Source: an uncultured Phycisphaerae bacterium (GTDB taxonomy: Bacteria > Planctomycetota > Phycisphaerae > UBA1845 > Fen-1342). Taken from it: a DNA stretch of 64,000 nt. The translations under genes were made by a program, and so were the position numbers. Below, in pieces: positions 46,401 to 54,953 of the stretch. Below the pieces are notes generated by a model. The model saw only the letters and a list, made by a program, of their open reading frames with translations, ran no database searches and had not been told where the DNA came from. Within the stretch, counting starts at the first letter, position 1; each line of letters starts with the position of its first letter. The stretch is from the NCBI GenBank assembly GCA_937928595.1, contig CALGJV010000013.1:161693-225692 (forward strand), written 5' to 3'.

Positions 46401-48781
46401 TCGTGCTGCTCATGAAGCTGTACGGCAGCGACAACACGGCCGCGGGCACGGCCGCGTGGACGGAATGTTTCGAGGCCGCCAAGAAGGTCGATCCGAACCA
46501 TCCCGACGTGGTCGCGTCGGCGGCGTATGCGGCGGATAACGCCGACCCGCTGGGCGCGGTGACGCGGCGCAGCGCGCGCTGGAAGACGAACCCGGACGAT
46601 ACGGAGAACACCGAGCGGCTGGCGCGGCTGTTCGCGGTGGCGGTGCCGGCGGCCCGCGAGAAGGGTTCGGCGGCGCTCCAGGAGTTGCGGGCAGCGGCGG
46701 AGGCGTTTTTCGGGGCGGCGTTACCCGCGGCCAGGCCCGGGACGGAGGCCGGGGGGCAGATGCGGCTGGCGGAGGCCGCGGCGACGTTCTACGCGGCGAC
46801 CGACCAGCGGGAGGCCGGCGAGGCGCTGCTGCGGAGCGCGCTGGGCGGGGGCGACCTCGAAACCCGCGTGAATCTCGAGGTGCTCGTCGCCTGGCTCGCC
46901 GAACAGACCGGCTCGCTCGAGGCGGCCGAAACGGCGTACCAAGCGGCCCAGCGGCTGCTGAACGAGTCCGGGCTGGACGGGGCGCGCAAGCGGGCGCTGG
47001 AGGGGCAGGTCGGCGACCGCTTCATCGGGCTTTATCAGCGCCAGGCCGCGCGGGCCGGGCAGGAAGTCCGCATGGCCGACCGGCAGCGGTGGACGGGTCG
47101 CGTGGTCGAGGTGTGCCGGTGGTTGCTGGACCGCGTCGGCGACGACGATCAGGCGGCCCGACCGGTGCGGCAGCGGCTGATCGAAGCGCTGCTCGCGCAC
47201 GGCGAGATGGTTGGACAGGCCGAGGCGGAGATCGCGGACTACCTCCGGCGGTACGGCGACAAGGACACGGCGATCCTGACGGCCCGAGCCCAACTGAACC
47301 TGACGAAGGGCCAGCGGCGGGCCGCCGAGGAGGATTTCGAGACGATCCTGCAACTGGATCCGGATCACTGGCTGGCGCGGTTGAGCCGGGGCGTGATGAA
47401 TCTCCAGCGCGGTCGGTACGACGCCGCCCGCGCCGACCTGATCCGGGCGCGCGACCTGGCGCGGTTGCCGGGTCAGGAGGAGCGGGCGCGGCGGCTGCTG
47501 GCGGAGACGTACGAGCGGGCGAAGCAGTTCGACCAGGCCGAGACCGAGTTGCGGACGTTGCTGGCGTCGCTGGAGCGGCGGAAGGCCGGCATGAACGAAC
47601 TCGAGCCGGTCGTGTCGCGGCTGGTGCGGCTGCTCTCGTTGCGGGCGCGCCAGGCGAGCCGGGCGCGCGACCTCATCAGCGAGTACATGGCACGCTATCC
47701 GAGCGAGCCGATCTGGCCGCTCCAGATGGGCGCGTTCCTGGAGCTCCAGGCGGACCAGGCGCTGCCGCGCAACCGCGAGGCCGCCGCCGGCGACTACCGG
47801 CAGGCGGCGACGTACTTCGAGCGGGCGCAGGGGCTGGCGGGCGAGAACCGCGCGGCCCAGGAAGAGGCGATCGTCGGCCGGCTGCGGACGCTCCGCAAGG
47901 CGGAACGGCACCGCGACCTGCTGAGCTTCTATCGCACGATCGGGCGACCCACGCCGCGGATGCGGCTGGAGGCGGCTCGGGCGTACGCGGCGCTGAACGA
48001 GGCGAACGAGGCCCGCAACGAGCGGCGGCAGGCCCTGATGGACGCGGCGGAATACCACATCCGGTACGCGGGCGAGGTCATGGCCGCCATCAAGTCGACG
48101 ACCTCCCTGGCGGAGTTGCAGGAGATCGTGCGGCTGGCGCAGGAGAGCGTGCCGGCGGACTCGCCGGTCAGCCTGCGCCTGCGGATCGTGCTGGCGAACT
48201 ACCAGGCGCTGGAGGTGGACCCGCAGGCGGCGCTGACGACGATCGAAGCCGTGCTGCGCGACGTGCCGCCGGGCGCGACCGCGGAGCGCGTGGATGCGCT
48301 GCTGGTCAAGGCCCAGGCGCTCAGCCGGGCCAAGTCCGACGCCGCGGCCCAGGCGGAGTACCGCGAGATTCTGAAGCTGGCGCCCGACCAGTTGATCGCG
48401 CTGAACAACCTGGCCTACGCGCTCGTGGAGAGCGACAAGCCCCAGGTGGAGGAGGCGCGGCTGTACGCCGACCGCCTCTACAACCTGGTGCAGGAGAACC
48501 CCGGCGCGGCCTCGATGCTCGACACGATCGGTTGGGTATATTTCAAGAGCGGCGAGCTGGAGCGGGCCGCGGCCACGCTCGAGCAGTCGCTGAGCCTGGA
48601 TGACACCGCGGCGGGCACGTACCTGCACCTAGGGACCGTTTACCGCGCGGCCCGGCGGCTGCCGGAGGCCCGCGCGGCGCTGACCCGCGGCCTGGAGCTG
48701 GCCCGCGAGGGCCGCGGCCCCGAGAGCGCCGAGCTCGTGCAGCAGCTCGAACGCGAACTGAACGCGTTGCAGTCGCCGTGA
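43418..48781 (+). CDS. Giant TPR-repeat membrane-anchored protein
   Basis: Protein of 1787 residues. A basic N-terminus and one membrane segment (about residues 11-32) are followed by tetratricopeptide repeats along almost the whole length, for example LEKGDLAKAAEFYQRAYQAT, LGQAYILAGRPGEARDALEE and LLAETYERAKQFDQAETELR. Near the C-terminus is the classic ALNNLAYALVES...SMLDTIGWVYFKSGELE. It stands where PrsT-type TPR proteins are found in PEP-CTERM/exosortase loci, but is larger than those I know and lacks a lipobox. A scaffold role for the polysaccharide machine is inferred. ATG 43418 was chosen (GAGGG nine bases before) over GTG 43397, which overlaps the previous stop. Confidence 0.88.
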   Translation: MAKRKRLNTGLVAFLTVMGMILTVSVVALLVRQGTQRDPKVLAENAERQLEKGDLAKAAEFYQRAYQATQETEPEYLIRAARCIFRLGFLNDWFRLLDQARTRAPNEPRWHEETLVGIWRVQELTGSRTAFASQQRERANDLLGTAGTVSDTAGAPAAADGGGLLDRLAAAGNLPAARQRYLQELRLLALASRARALTALAAESAAEAVQQAIDAAVALDKQMQGGSAEGPTDPRVVLTFLDAEARRTNEDLTRMQVAQRPRNELEERAAAFRTLRAQALARALDAHPDSAALVNAYVAAHSEAALTGESPAERDAVLAAVIERLRPTAAGLRERLKTLPEELGRLREARRRGGEGDAGETLDSRLRDVREGLDRVQENAPDVFFALARVLAFRADLRRAGGGTQAGELSQSERAEIEEWVTRALELEPALYEAYVLRANLKLVGTEAAATQPSLDRFRAALEQFETAARETANLPEINLRARLTDEQRVRLLLRGFRTALEAYRAFRREAAASEFLEKANYFRGLAEVKSPDSPYTLVMNGEYAIERGDLTNAILAYQRAAERFTDAAAWLRDPDVGRSTPREMLARLYFQQGQYGEALTQAEAALEQYRRVGQPATLPLLVSAAEALLRLDRAGAAQDLLKPYDGDWRGNRQYAELRARVLGALGRREEAAEWLRDVAAGAEGDAAVEQARAKAIQGDFAGAEQQLVGLLAQSDLNEAQQRRARDALLRVRLAGGQQAVAQGDAATAIARLTAVVTDAAAGDADVREAIQWLLQLGAAEQHEAAVRAALEPLVVNPPRPNLDRFIRGGLISITLKDKAEREKALLDLIAQNPDPDGRAREELSFYASQGRFEEALPRLTTLRQMRPDDLDLLEQEMRIRLQLGQVEEAARLIPPLERYNNNAGYDNAGGATYRGQVALARAQTASGGRAGVEAARPAAEAAIREYRTAIERLPRSSELMFRLGQAYILAGRPGEARDALEEARAINPRDIDVLVLLMKLYGSDNTAAGTAAWTECFEAAKKVDPNHPDVVASAAYAADNADPLGAVTRRSARWKTNPDDTENTERLARLFAVAVPAAREKGSAALQELRAAAEAFFGAALPAARPGTEAGGQMRLAEAAATFYAATDQREAGEALLRSALGGGDLETRVNLEVLVAWLAEQTGSLEAAETAYQAAQRLLNESGLDGARKRALEGQVGDRFIGLYQRQAARAGQEVRMADRQRWTGRVVEVCRWLLDRVGDDDQAARPVRQRLIEALLAHGEMVGQAEAEIADYLRRYGDKDTAILTARAQLNLTKGQRRAAEEDFETILQLDPDHWLARLSRGVMNLQRGRYDAARADLIRARDLARLPGQEERARRLLAETYERAKQFDQAETELRTLLASLERRKAGMNELEPVVSRLVRLLSLRARQASRARDLISEYMARYPSEPIWPLQMGAFLELQADQALPRNREAAAGDYRQAATYFERAQGLAGENRAAQEEAIVGRLRTLRKAERHRDLLSFYRTIGRPTPRMRLEAARAYAALNEANEARNERRQALMDAAEYHIRYAGEVMAAIKSTTSLAELQEIVRLAQESVPADSPVSLRLRIVLANYQALEVDPQAALTTIEAVLRDVPPGATAERVDALLVKAQALSRAKSDAAAQAEYREILKLAPDQLIALNNLAYALVESDKPQVEEARLYADRLYNLVQENPGAASMLDTIGWVYFKSGELERAAATLEQSLSLDDTAAGTYLHLGTVYRAARRLPEARAALTRGLELAREGRGPESAELVQQLERELNALQSP

Positions 48782-48808
48782 CGGACCACGAAGAAGACGA
48801 GGTGTGAC

Positions 48809-51085
48809 ATGAGCGCGATCGATAATCCGCAGGCGTTGGCGCATCCCGGTCCGGCGGCGCCGCCGGCCGTCGCCCTGCCCCCGGGGCTGGGCGCGGCCGC
48901 GTCGACGTTCGGCGCCGGCGACATCTGGCGCCTGGTCAAGCAGCGCAAGGTGCTGATCCTGGCGACGTTCACGGGGCTGTACGCGCTGGTCGTGGCGGGC
49001 ACCATCGCGATCTGGCGGCTGGCCCCGCTGTACACGAGCAGCGCGCTGATCCAGTACGTGCCGCCGGCGGAAGGTTTCAAGAGCTTCGAGCGGCAGATCC
49101 TGCCCAAGGATTTCATCCAGCAGCAGCTTACGACGGTCGCGGCCCAGCTCAAGACGCCGGAGACCCTGCTGGATCTGCTGGGTCAGGAGGTCGTGAAGGG
49201 CACCCCCTTCTACCGCTCGTACGGCGAGGGCGAGAAGGCGCTGGCGAGGATGCTGAACGATCTCCAGAGCGACCTCGCGGCGGCGCCCATCCGCGACAGC
49301 TACCTCGTGAAAGTCAGTCTGGCGACGCGGGTCCGGAGCGATGCGACGCTGATCATCAACACGCTGCTGGACCGCTTCGTGCGCAGCGTGAACCTCGGCG
49401 ACGTCGACTCCAGCCAGCGCAAGCTCAACCTGCTGCGCGACAACCGCGCGCGGGTGGAGCAGCAGCTCGAGACGGTGCGCGTCAACATCGCGAACCTGCG
49501 GGCCCAGCGTGACCTGCCGGCCCTGCGCGGCGACCGCGACGTGCAGGCCGAGACGATCGCGATGCTGAACAACACGAAGCAGGAACTGCTCGCGCGGCGC
49601 GTCGACATCGAATCGCAGCTCGCGAACGTCAGCGGCATGGACCCGCGGAACGTGCCGCTGTCGGCTGAGATGAAGCTGTTCGTGGAGGCGGATCCCGTGC
49701 TGCGGTACTACCGCCAGCAGGTCGAGGCCCTGGACATCCAGATCGAGGTGGCGGAGCGGAACATCATCGGCCGCAGCCACCCGCAGATGCAGGTGCTGTT
49801 GGCGAACCGGGACGGGTACAAGCAGCGCGAGGGGGCGCGGCGCGAGGAGCTGATCGACGACTACCGGGCGCGGCAGGTCGAAGCGCTGCGGCAGGAGCGG
49901 GCCCGCGTCAACAACATGCTGGGCCAGGTGCAGGAGCAGATTTCGACCGAGGAAGCCCGGCGCCGCGATGTCGACGATGCCATTCAGCGCCTCGAGAGCC
50001 TGCTCAAGGACGAGGCGCGCGTCGACCGCGAGCTCGAGCAGATGTCGCTGGCCCTGAACGAGGCCGAGCAGCAGCACAGCATGCGCCGCGACGAGGGCCG
50101 GTACATGGTCGTGAGCCGGCCGAAGGACGCCATCCTGCCGAGTCGGCCCAACTTCGTGCTGTACCTCGGCGGCGGGTTCGTCCTGTGCGGGCTGGCGGCG
50201 CTCGGGCTCGCCTTCCTGCGGGAGTTCACGGACCAGGCCGTTCGCACGCCGGTCGACGTCGGCCGCCACGGCGCCCTGGCCGTGCTGGGTTCGGTGCCGC
50301 TGCTGGACGACGAGGAAGCGGACGTCGACGCGATCGAGGTCGCGACGCGGCGGGCGCCGCAGTCGCTGGTGGCCGAGTCGTTCCGCCAGATCCGCACGCA
50401 CCTGATGTTCAGCGGTCCGGCCGAATCGCAGCGGACGCTGCTGATCACCAGCCCCCGCCCCGAAGAGGGCAAGACCGCCGTCGCGGTGAATCTCGCGGTG
50501 ACGCTCGCGCAGGGCGGCCAGCGCGTGCTGCTGATCGACTGCAACTTCCGGCGCCCGGCGCTGCGTCGCACGTTCAGCGGCACAAAGTCCGAGGGTCTGA
50601 GCAACGCCCTGGTCGGGCACGCGCGGCTGAGCGACCTGGTCACGCGCACCGAGGTCGGCGGGCTCGAGGTGCTCTCGTCGGGGCCCATGCCGCCCAACCC
50701 GGCTGAGCTGCTGGGCTCGCCGGCCATGCGCGAGCTGCTCGCGCAGGCCCGGCAGGCGTACGGCCGCGTGATCCTCGACGGTCCTCCGAGTCTGCTCGTG
50801 AGCGACGCGCTGCTGCTGGCCATGCAGGTGGACGCCGTGATCCTCGTCGTGCGCGCGGGGGCGACCGCCAAGGGCGCGCTGCGGCGATGCCGGGAGCAGT
50901 TCCAGCGGATCGGCGCGCGCGTCGTCGGCGCGGTCCTCAACGGGGCCCAGGCCCGGCCGGGCGGCTACTTCCGCCAGCAGTACCGCGAGTTCTACGACTA
51001 CACGAGCGAGGAATCGCCTCAGGAGCTGCCGGCCGGCGAGGTGCCGGAGTTGGATCTGCCGGCCGACGACGAGCCCAAGCGCTAG
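48809..51085 (+). CDS. Wzc-like polysaccharide co-polymerase with BY-kinase domain
   Basis: Inner-membrane protein of 758 residues controlling polysaccharide chain length and export. The Wzz domain lies between two membrane segments (about residues 50-72 and 450-470) and holds long coiled coils. The C-terminal cytoplasmic tyrosine-kinase domain has Walker A PEEGKT (Lys555) and Walker B VILDGPPSLLVSDAL. The Walker A' reads LLIDCNFRRP, with Asn579 where the family has its second Asp. A Tyr cluster near the C-terminus (YFRQQYREFYDYTSEE) is the likely autophosphorylation site. Last gene of the operon. Confidence 0.92.
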   Translation: MSAIDNPQALAHPGPAAPPAVALPPGLGAAASTFGAGDIWRLVKQRKVLILATFTGLYALVVAGTIAIWRLAPLYTSSALIQYVPPAEGFKSFERQILPKDFIQQQLTTVAAQLKTPETLLDLLGQEVVKGTPFYRSYGEGEKALARMLNDLQSDLAAAPIRDSYLVKVSLATRVRSDATLIINTLLDRFVRSVNLGDVDSSQRKLNLLRDNRARVEQQLETVRVNIANLRAQRDLPALRGDRDVQAETIAMLNNTKQELLARRVDIESQLANVSGMDPRNVPLSAEMKLFVEADPVLRYYRQQVEALDIQIEVAERNIIGRSHPQMQVLLANRDGYKQREGARREELIDDYRARQVEALRQERARVNNMLGQVQEQISTEEARRRDVDDAIQRLESLLKDEARVDRELEQMSLALNEAEQQHSMRRDEGRYMVVSRPKDAILPSRPNFVLYLGGGFVLCGLAALGLAFLREFTDQAVRTPVDVGRHGALAVLGSVPLLDDEEADVDAIEVATRRAPQSLVAESFRQIRTHLMFSGPAESQRTLLITSPRPEEGKTAVAVNLAVTLAQGGQRVLLIDCNFRRPALRRTFSGTKSEGLSNALVGHARLSDLVTRTEVGGLEVLSSGPMPPNPAELLGSPAMRELLAQARQAYGRVILDGPPSLLVSDALLLAMQVDAVILVVRAGATAKGALRRCREQFQRIGARVVGAVLNGAQARPGGYFRQQYREFYDYTSEESPQELPAGEVPELDLPADDEPKR

Positions 51086-51118
51086 CCGCCGGGCAGCGGG
51101 ACGGTACCATCGGCCGCG

Positions 51119-51913
51119 ATGGAGCGCACGCTCAAGCTCGTGCTGGCCTACGACGGCACCGAGTTCCACGGCTGGCAGCGGCAGGCGGGCGTGCGGACGG
51201 TGCAGGCCGAGGTGGAGGAGGTCCTGCGGCGCGTGCTGCGGCACCCGCTGGTGGTGCGCGGGGCGAGCCGCACGGATGCCGGCGTCCACGCCCGCGGCCA
51301 GGTGGCGACGGTGACGACCGGGTCGCCGATTCCGACCGGGAATCTGCGGCGGGCGGCGGGCTGCCGGTTGCCCCCCGACATCGCGCTGCTGGACGTCGCG
51401 GAAGTGCCCGCCGGGTTCGATGCCACTCGGGACGCGGTATCCAAGCTCTATCGCTACCGGATCCACAACGCGGCGTACCGGCCGGTCGCGTGCCTCGCCC
51501 AGCGGTACGCGTGGCACGTCTGGTACCCGCTGGATCTGGACCGACTGAAGGCCGCCGCGCGGCGGCTCGTGGGCACGCACGATTTCGCCGCCTTCGCCAG
51601 CCCGGGGGCCGAGCGGGCGACCACCGTGCGGACGGTGCGCGGCATTACCGTGCAGGTCCGCGGTCCCGAAGTCGTGCTGGATGTCGAGGGCGACGGCTTC
51701 CTGTACAACCAGGTGCGGAACATGGTCGGCACGCTGATTGAGGTGGCGCGCGGGCACTGGCCGCCGGAGCGGGTCGACACGATCCTGGCCGCGCGCGACC
51801 GCGCGCAGGCGGGGCCGACGGCCCCGCCGCAGGGCTTGTGTCTCCAGTGGATCCGCTACGGCCCGACGCGCACGGAGTCGGTGGCCACGGAGGATGCCGA
51901 TGGACCTGCGTGA
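51119..51913 (+). CDS. truA: tRNA pseudouridine(38-40) synthase
   Basis: Makes pseudouridine in the tRNA anticodon arm. The 264-residue protein has YDGTEFHGWQRQ, the catalytic Asp53 in ASRTDAGVHARGQVA, SKLYRYRI, and the late GDGFLYNQVRNMVGTL. No clear ribosome-binding site precedes ATG 51119, but the N-terminus fits the family. Its last 14 bases overlap the next gene. Confidence 0.95.
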   Translation: MERTLKLVLAYDGTEFHGWQRQAGVRTVQAEVEEVLRRVLRHPLVVRGASRTDAGVHARGQVATVTTGSPIPTGNLRRAAGCRLPPDIALLDVAEVPAGFDATRDAVSKLYRYRIHNAAYRPVACLAQRYAWHVWYPLDLDRLKAAARRLVGTHDFAAFASPGAERATTVRTVRGITVQVRGPEVVLDVEGDGFLYNQVRNMVGTLIEVARGHWPPERVDTILAARDRAQAGPTAPPQGLCLQWIRYGPTRTESVATEDADGPA

Positions 51914-52631
51914 CCGCGTCGCGCTTGTCACGGGTGGCGCCCGGCGGGTCGGGCGGGCGATCGCCCTGCGCCTGGCCCGGTCCGGGTGTCACGTGGCCGT
52001 TCATTTCCACACGTCCGCCGCCGAGGCCGACGCCACGGCGGCCGAGTGCCGTGCGGCGGGGGTGCGCGCCGAGGCATTCCGGGCGGACCTGGCCGATGCC
52101 GGGGCGACGGCCGGACTCGTACCCGCGGTCCTGGAGCGGCTGGGGCGCCTCGATGTGCTGGTGAACAACGCGTCCGTGTTTGACCCCATGCGGCTTGACG
52201 ACTTCAGCCCCGCGGACTGGGAGCGCGCGCTGCGGGTGAACCTCACAGCGCCCGCGGTGCTGGTGCATGCCGCGCGTGAAGCGTTGCGACGGGCCCGTGG
52301 ACGCGTCGTGAACCTGTGCGATGCGTCGACGTCGCATCCCTGGCCGGACCATCTGGCATACGCGGTGTCGAAGGGCGGACTGGTCACGTTGACGCAGGTG
52401 CTGGCCCGGGCGCTGGCCCCGAACGTGAATGTCGTGGGCGTGGCGCCCGGCGTCGCGGAGTGGCCGCCGGGGTACGACGCCGCGCTGCGCGAACGCATCC
52501 TCGCCCGCGTGCCGCTGCGGCGCGCGGGGACGCCGGAGGATATCGCCGCGGCGGTGCATTTCCTCCTGGCCGAGGGCGACTACATCACGGGCGTCGTGCT
52601 GCCGGTGGACGGCGGCCGGCAGATCGTTTGA
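51900..52631 (+). CDS. Short-chain dehydrogenase, pteridine-reductase-like
   Basis: SDR of 243 residues. The cofactor motif TGGARRVGRAIALRLA follows the TGxxxRxG pattern of pteridine reductases and FolM rather than the usual TGxxxGxG, implying NADPH. LVNNASVFDP and the active-site Tyr-x-x-x-Lys in AYAVSKGG are present; the usual catalytic Ser region reads NLCDASTSHPWP. Dihydropteridine or dihydrofolate reduction is possible but unproven. ATG 51900 has CGGAGG about six bases before; ATG 51894 is also in frame. It overlaps truA. Confidence 0.85.
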   Translation: MDLRDRVALVTGGARRVGRAIALRLARSGCHVAVHFHTSAAEADATAAECRAAGVRAEAFRADLADAGATAGLVPAVLERLGRLDVLVNNASVFDPMRLDDFSPADWERALRVNLTAPAVLVHAAREALRRARGRVVNLCDASTSHPWPDHLAYAVSKGGLVTLTQVLARALAPNVNVVGVAPGVAEWPPGYDAALRERILARVPLRRAGTPEDIAAAVHFLLAEGDYITGVVLPVDGGRQIV

Positions 52632-52660
52632 GCCGGGCTGAGCGCCGCGCGAACCGGCCG

Positions 52661-52666
52661 TATAAT
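52661..52666 (+). promoter_or_regulatory. Putative -10 box TATAAT for the gene at 52734
   Basis: CCGTATAATCAGG in the 102-base gap after the SDR gene, a perfect consensus hexamer about 68 bases before the ATG. No good -35 box at normal spacing. Confidence 0.5.
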
Positions 52667-52733
52667 CAGGGGCCGGGTTGGAGGCGATCGCGGCGGTGTG
52701 CCGGGCGATACGCGACGTCTCGGGAGGTGTGCG

Positions 52734-54326
52734 ATGCGACACGGCCCTCGAATCGTGACGCTGGCGGGAGCCTGTGGACTGGCACTGGCGTGGGCGATTC
52801 CGCCAGCGGCGGCGCAGCTCGACCCGCGCGTCAACGCGAACCCGGCGGGGCCGATCGCGCCGACTTTCCCGGGAGCGCCGGTTCCGTCGTACAGCGCACC
52901 GCCGCGCATGGCTTCGCCGCTCTTGGCGGGCAATGCGATCGCGGGGGGCCTGGCGCGGGGCGGGATGTCGTTTCAGGGCTACTCGCCGATTGGCGATCCC
53001 CTTACGTTCCGCGCGCCGCTGGGCAGCTCCGCGTTGTCCTCCTTCCGACGCGACTCGGTGAGCGTCGCGGATGCATACGCACCGCCCTCGATCGGTTACT
53101 TCAGCCGGCCGTACTACGACCCCTCGCGAACCGTCGGCACCGTGGGGTCGTTGCAGGGCTACAACCCCCTCGGGGGCGGTGGGTTGCCGCGCGATCCGCG
53201 GACCACGATCGGGGTCGCCCTGCCGCAGGTCAGCGTGCCGACGACCGGCGTGGTTCTGACGCCGGCGCAGGCCGCGGTCGCGCCGGTGCCGAGCGTGCCG
53301 ACCAGCAGCATCTTCGGCGTGGGGTCGCTGCCGGCGATGCCGGAGCTCCCGAAGCCGGACCTCGAGCGTCGGTTGATGGCGGCGGCCGGACTGACGGTCC
53401 CGGGCAGGCCGACCGCGGCCCCTGCCCCCGTTGGTCCGCAGTCGTCCAACCCGCTCGAAGCGGTGACGCGGCGGGAGTTGTCTCCCCAGCCCGGATTGGC
53501 GCTGCCGCCCACCGAGGCGCCGCCCTGGGCTCGTCTCGCGCCGCCCCCGGGTACGGCACAGCTGGGGGTCACGTTGCCGCCGCCGACTCCGCCGGCTGCG
53601 GCCCCGACGCCGAAGCTCACCGACGCGAGCATCCTGCCGGGCTACGACGTCTTCAACGACCTGCGGCTGGCGGTGGCGCTCCAGGCTGATCCGCGGGCTA
53701 CCTGGTTCGAGGAAATGAAGGCGGCGCTGCGAACCCAGCCGGAGTTGGCCGCGCAATTGCGCGAGGATGCCGCCCGGACGCCCCAGGAGTACATCGACCG
53801 GCTGAACGACACCCCGCTGACGTCGTTCACCGGCGGCGGGCCGTCGCCGGTCAACAACGAGCTGCTCAAGGCCGAGGCGCTGATGGACATCGGCTCCTAC
53901 ACGGAGGCGGCCGAGCGCTACGCGGAGGCGGCCCGGCTGGACCCGGTGAACCCGCTGCCGCTCATCGGCCGCGGGCACGCGCTGCTGGCCGCGGGCTTCT
54001 ACCGCTCGGCGGCCGAGGCGCTGTTGCGCGGGCTGGACCGCTACCCCGACCTGGCGCGCTTCCGGATGGACCTCACCGCGCTGATGGGGAGCGGGGAGGT
54101 GATCGACATGCGGCGGGCCGACATCGCCAAGCAGTTGTCGCAGCGGGAGTCGCCGGAACTGCGGTTCCTGCTCGGCTACCTGGAATACCACACGGGCGAC
54201 ACGGCGCGCGGCCTCGAGAACCTGACCCGGGCCGCGACTGACCCGCGGGCGACCAGCGTCATGGGGCGCTACGTGGATGTCCTGCGGGCGCGCGGCGGCG
54301 CGCCGCCGCTCAAGGAGCAGCCATGA
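52734..54326 (+). CDS. Secreted protein with Pro-rich region and C-terminal TPR-like repeats
   Basis: Protein of 530 residues with a signal peptide (LAGACGLALAWAIPPAAAQ). Residues 25-300 are low-complexity, rich in Pro, Ala, Gly and Ser, with short repeats such as QGYSPIG/QGYNPLG. The C-terminal 200 residues are helical and include TPR-like units (LLKAEALMDIGSYTEAAERY; GRGHALLAAGFYRSAAEALL). The function is unknown; it may be an envelope scaffold. GGGAGGTGTGCG precedes the ATG. The stop overlaps the next gene by four bases. Confidence 0.72.
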   Translation: MRHGPRIVTLAGACGLALAWAIPPAAAQLDPRVNANPAGPIAPTFPGAPVPSYSAPPRMASPLLAGNAIAGGLARGGMSFQGYSPIGDPLTFRAPLGSSALSSFRRDSVSVADAYAPPSIGYFSRPYYDPSRTVGTVGSLQGYNPLGGGGLPRDPRTTIGVALPQVSVPTTGVVLTPAQAAVAPVPSVPTSSIFGVGSLPAMPELPKPDLERRLMAAAGLTVPGRPTAAPAPVGPQSSNPLEAVTRRELSPQPGLALPPTEAPPWARLAPPPGTAQLGVTLPPPTPPAAAPTPKLTDASILPGYDVFNDLRLAVALQADPRATWFEEMKAALRTQPELAAQLREDAARTPQEYIDRLNDTPLTSFTGGGPSPVNNELLKAEALMDIGSYTEAAERYAEAARLDPVNPLPLIGRGHALLAAGFYRSAAEALLRGLDRYPDLARFRMDLTALMGSGEVIDMRRADIAKQLSQRESPELRFLLGYLEYHTGDTARGLENLTRAATDPRATSVMGRYVDVLRARGGAPPLKEQP

Positions 54327-54916
54327 GACGAGCGGCCCTGGCCGGGATGGTTCTGGCGTCGTTGGGCGGGCTGGCGGGGTGCGCCGACAACGCGGCGTTC
54401 CGCGACCAGCCCGAGCAGCGGGTGATCCAGGCGGCTGCGCCCGGCGAGGTGCTGAGCGCGGCGCGGGCCCTGCTGGCGCGCGAGTTCGGCCGTGTGCGCG
54501 TGGACCGCGACGGCCGCCGACTGGTGGGCGGACCGGCGGAGTACGTCACGGACCGCGACAGCGGCTCTGCCCGGGATTTGGTGCGGGGGGAGTCGACGAT
54601 GCGGCGCACGGCGACCTGCGACGTGGGCCAGCGGGCCGGGGCGACCGTCGTGTCGCTGCGGATCGAGATCGAACGCCGGGACACCGCGCGGCAGGTCGTC
54701 GCCCAGCCCCGCAGCTACCGGCTGAGTGACAGCCCCGGCGAGGAAAGCGCCTTGTCGCGGGATGCCGCGACCACGGCGGAGCAGAACGCCGTCTGGACGC
54801 GCATCCGCCGCGACCGTAGGCTGGAGCGTGCACTGCTGGACGAGTTGCGGGAGCGGTTTGCGCCGGCTGTTCAAGAAGCGTCTCCCACGACGGCCGCTGC
54901 GCCGGTCCCGGATTGA
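54323..54916 (+). CDS. Putative lipoprotein of unknown function
   Basis: Protein of 197 residues with a lipobox ([10 protein letters not shown]). The mature part is a small alpha/beta domain ([20 protein letters not shown]... [20 protein letters not shown]) and a C-terminal helix with a Thr/Ala/Pro tail. No family recognised. The ATG overlaps the preceding stop (ATGA), so the pair is coupled. It is the last gene entirely of the GC-rich genome before glyA. Confidence 0.68.
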   Translation: MRRAALAGMVLASLGGLAGCADNAAFRDQPEQRVIQAAAPGEVLSAARALLAREFGRVRVDRDGRRLVGGPAEYVTDRDSGSARDLVRGESTMRRTATCDVGQRAGATVVSLRIEIERRDTARQVVAQPRSYRLSDSPGEESALSRDAATTAEQNAVWTRIRRDRRLERALLDELRERFAPAVQEASPTTAAAPVPD

Positions 54917-54953
54917 GCCGGGTCGCAACCCGCCGCGCACGAGGAATCGCCGC

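Noticed and set aside
48629..51931. 1100-residue open frame on the minus strand
   Set aside because: It lies opposite the Wzc-like gene and truA, has a His/Arg/Gln-rich composition typical of antisense GC-rich DNA, and no start signal.
54726..54953. Longer N-terminus for glyA
   Set aside because: The extension overlaps the lipoprotein gene and shows no SHMT similarity; ATG 54954 fits the family.
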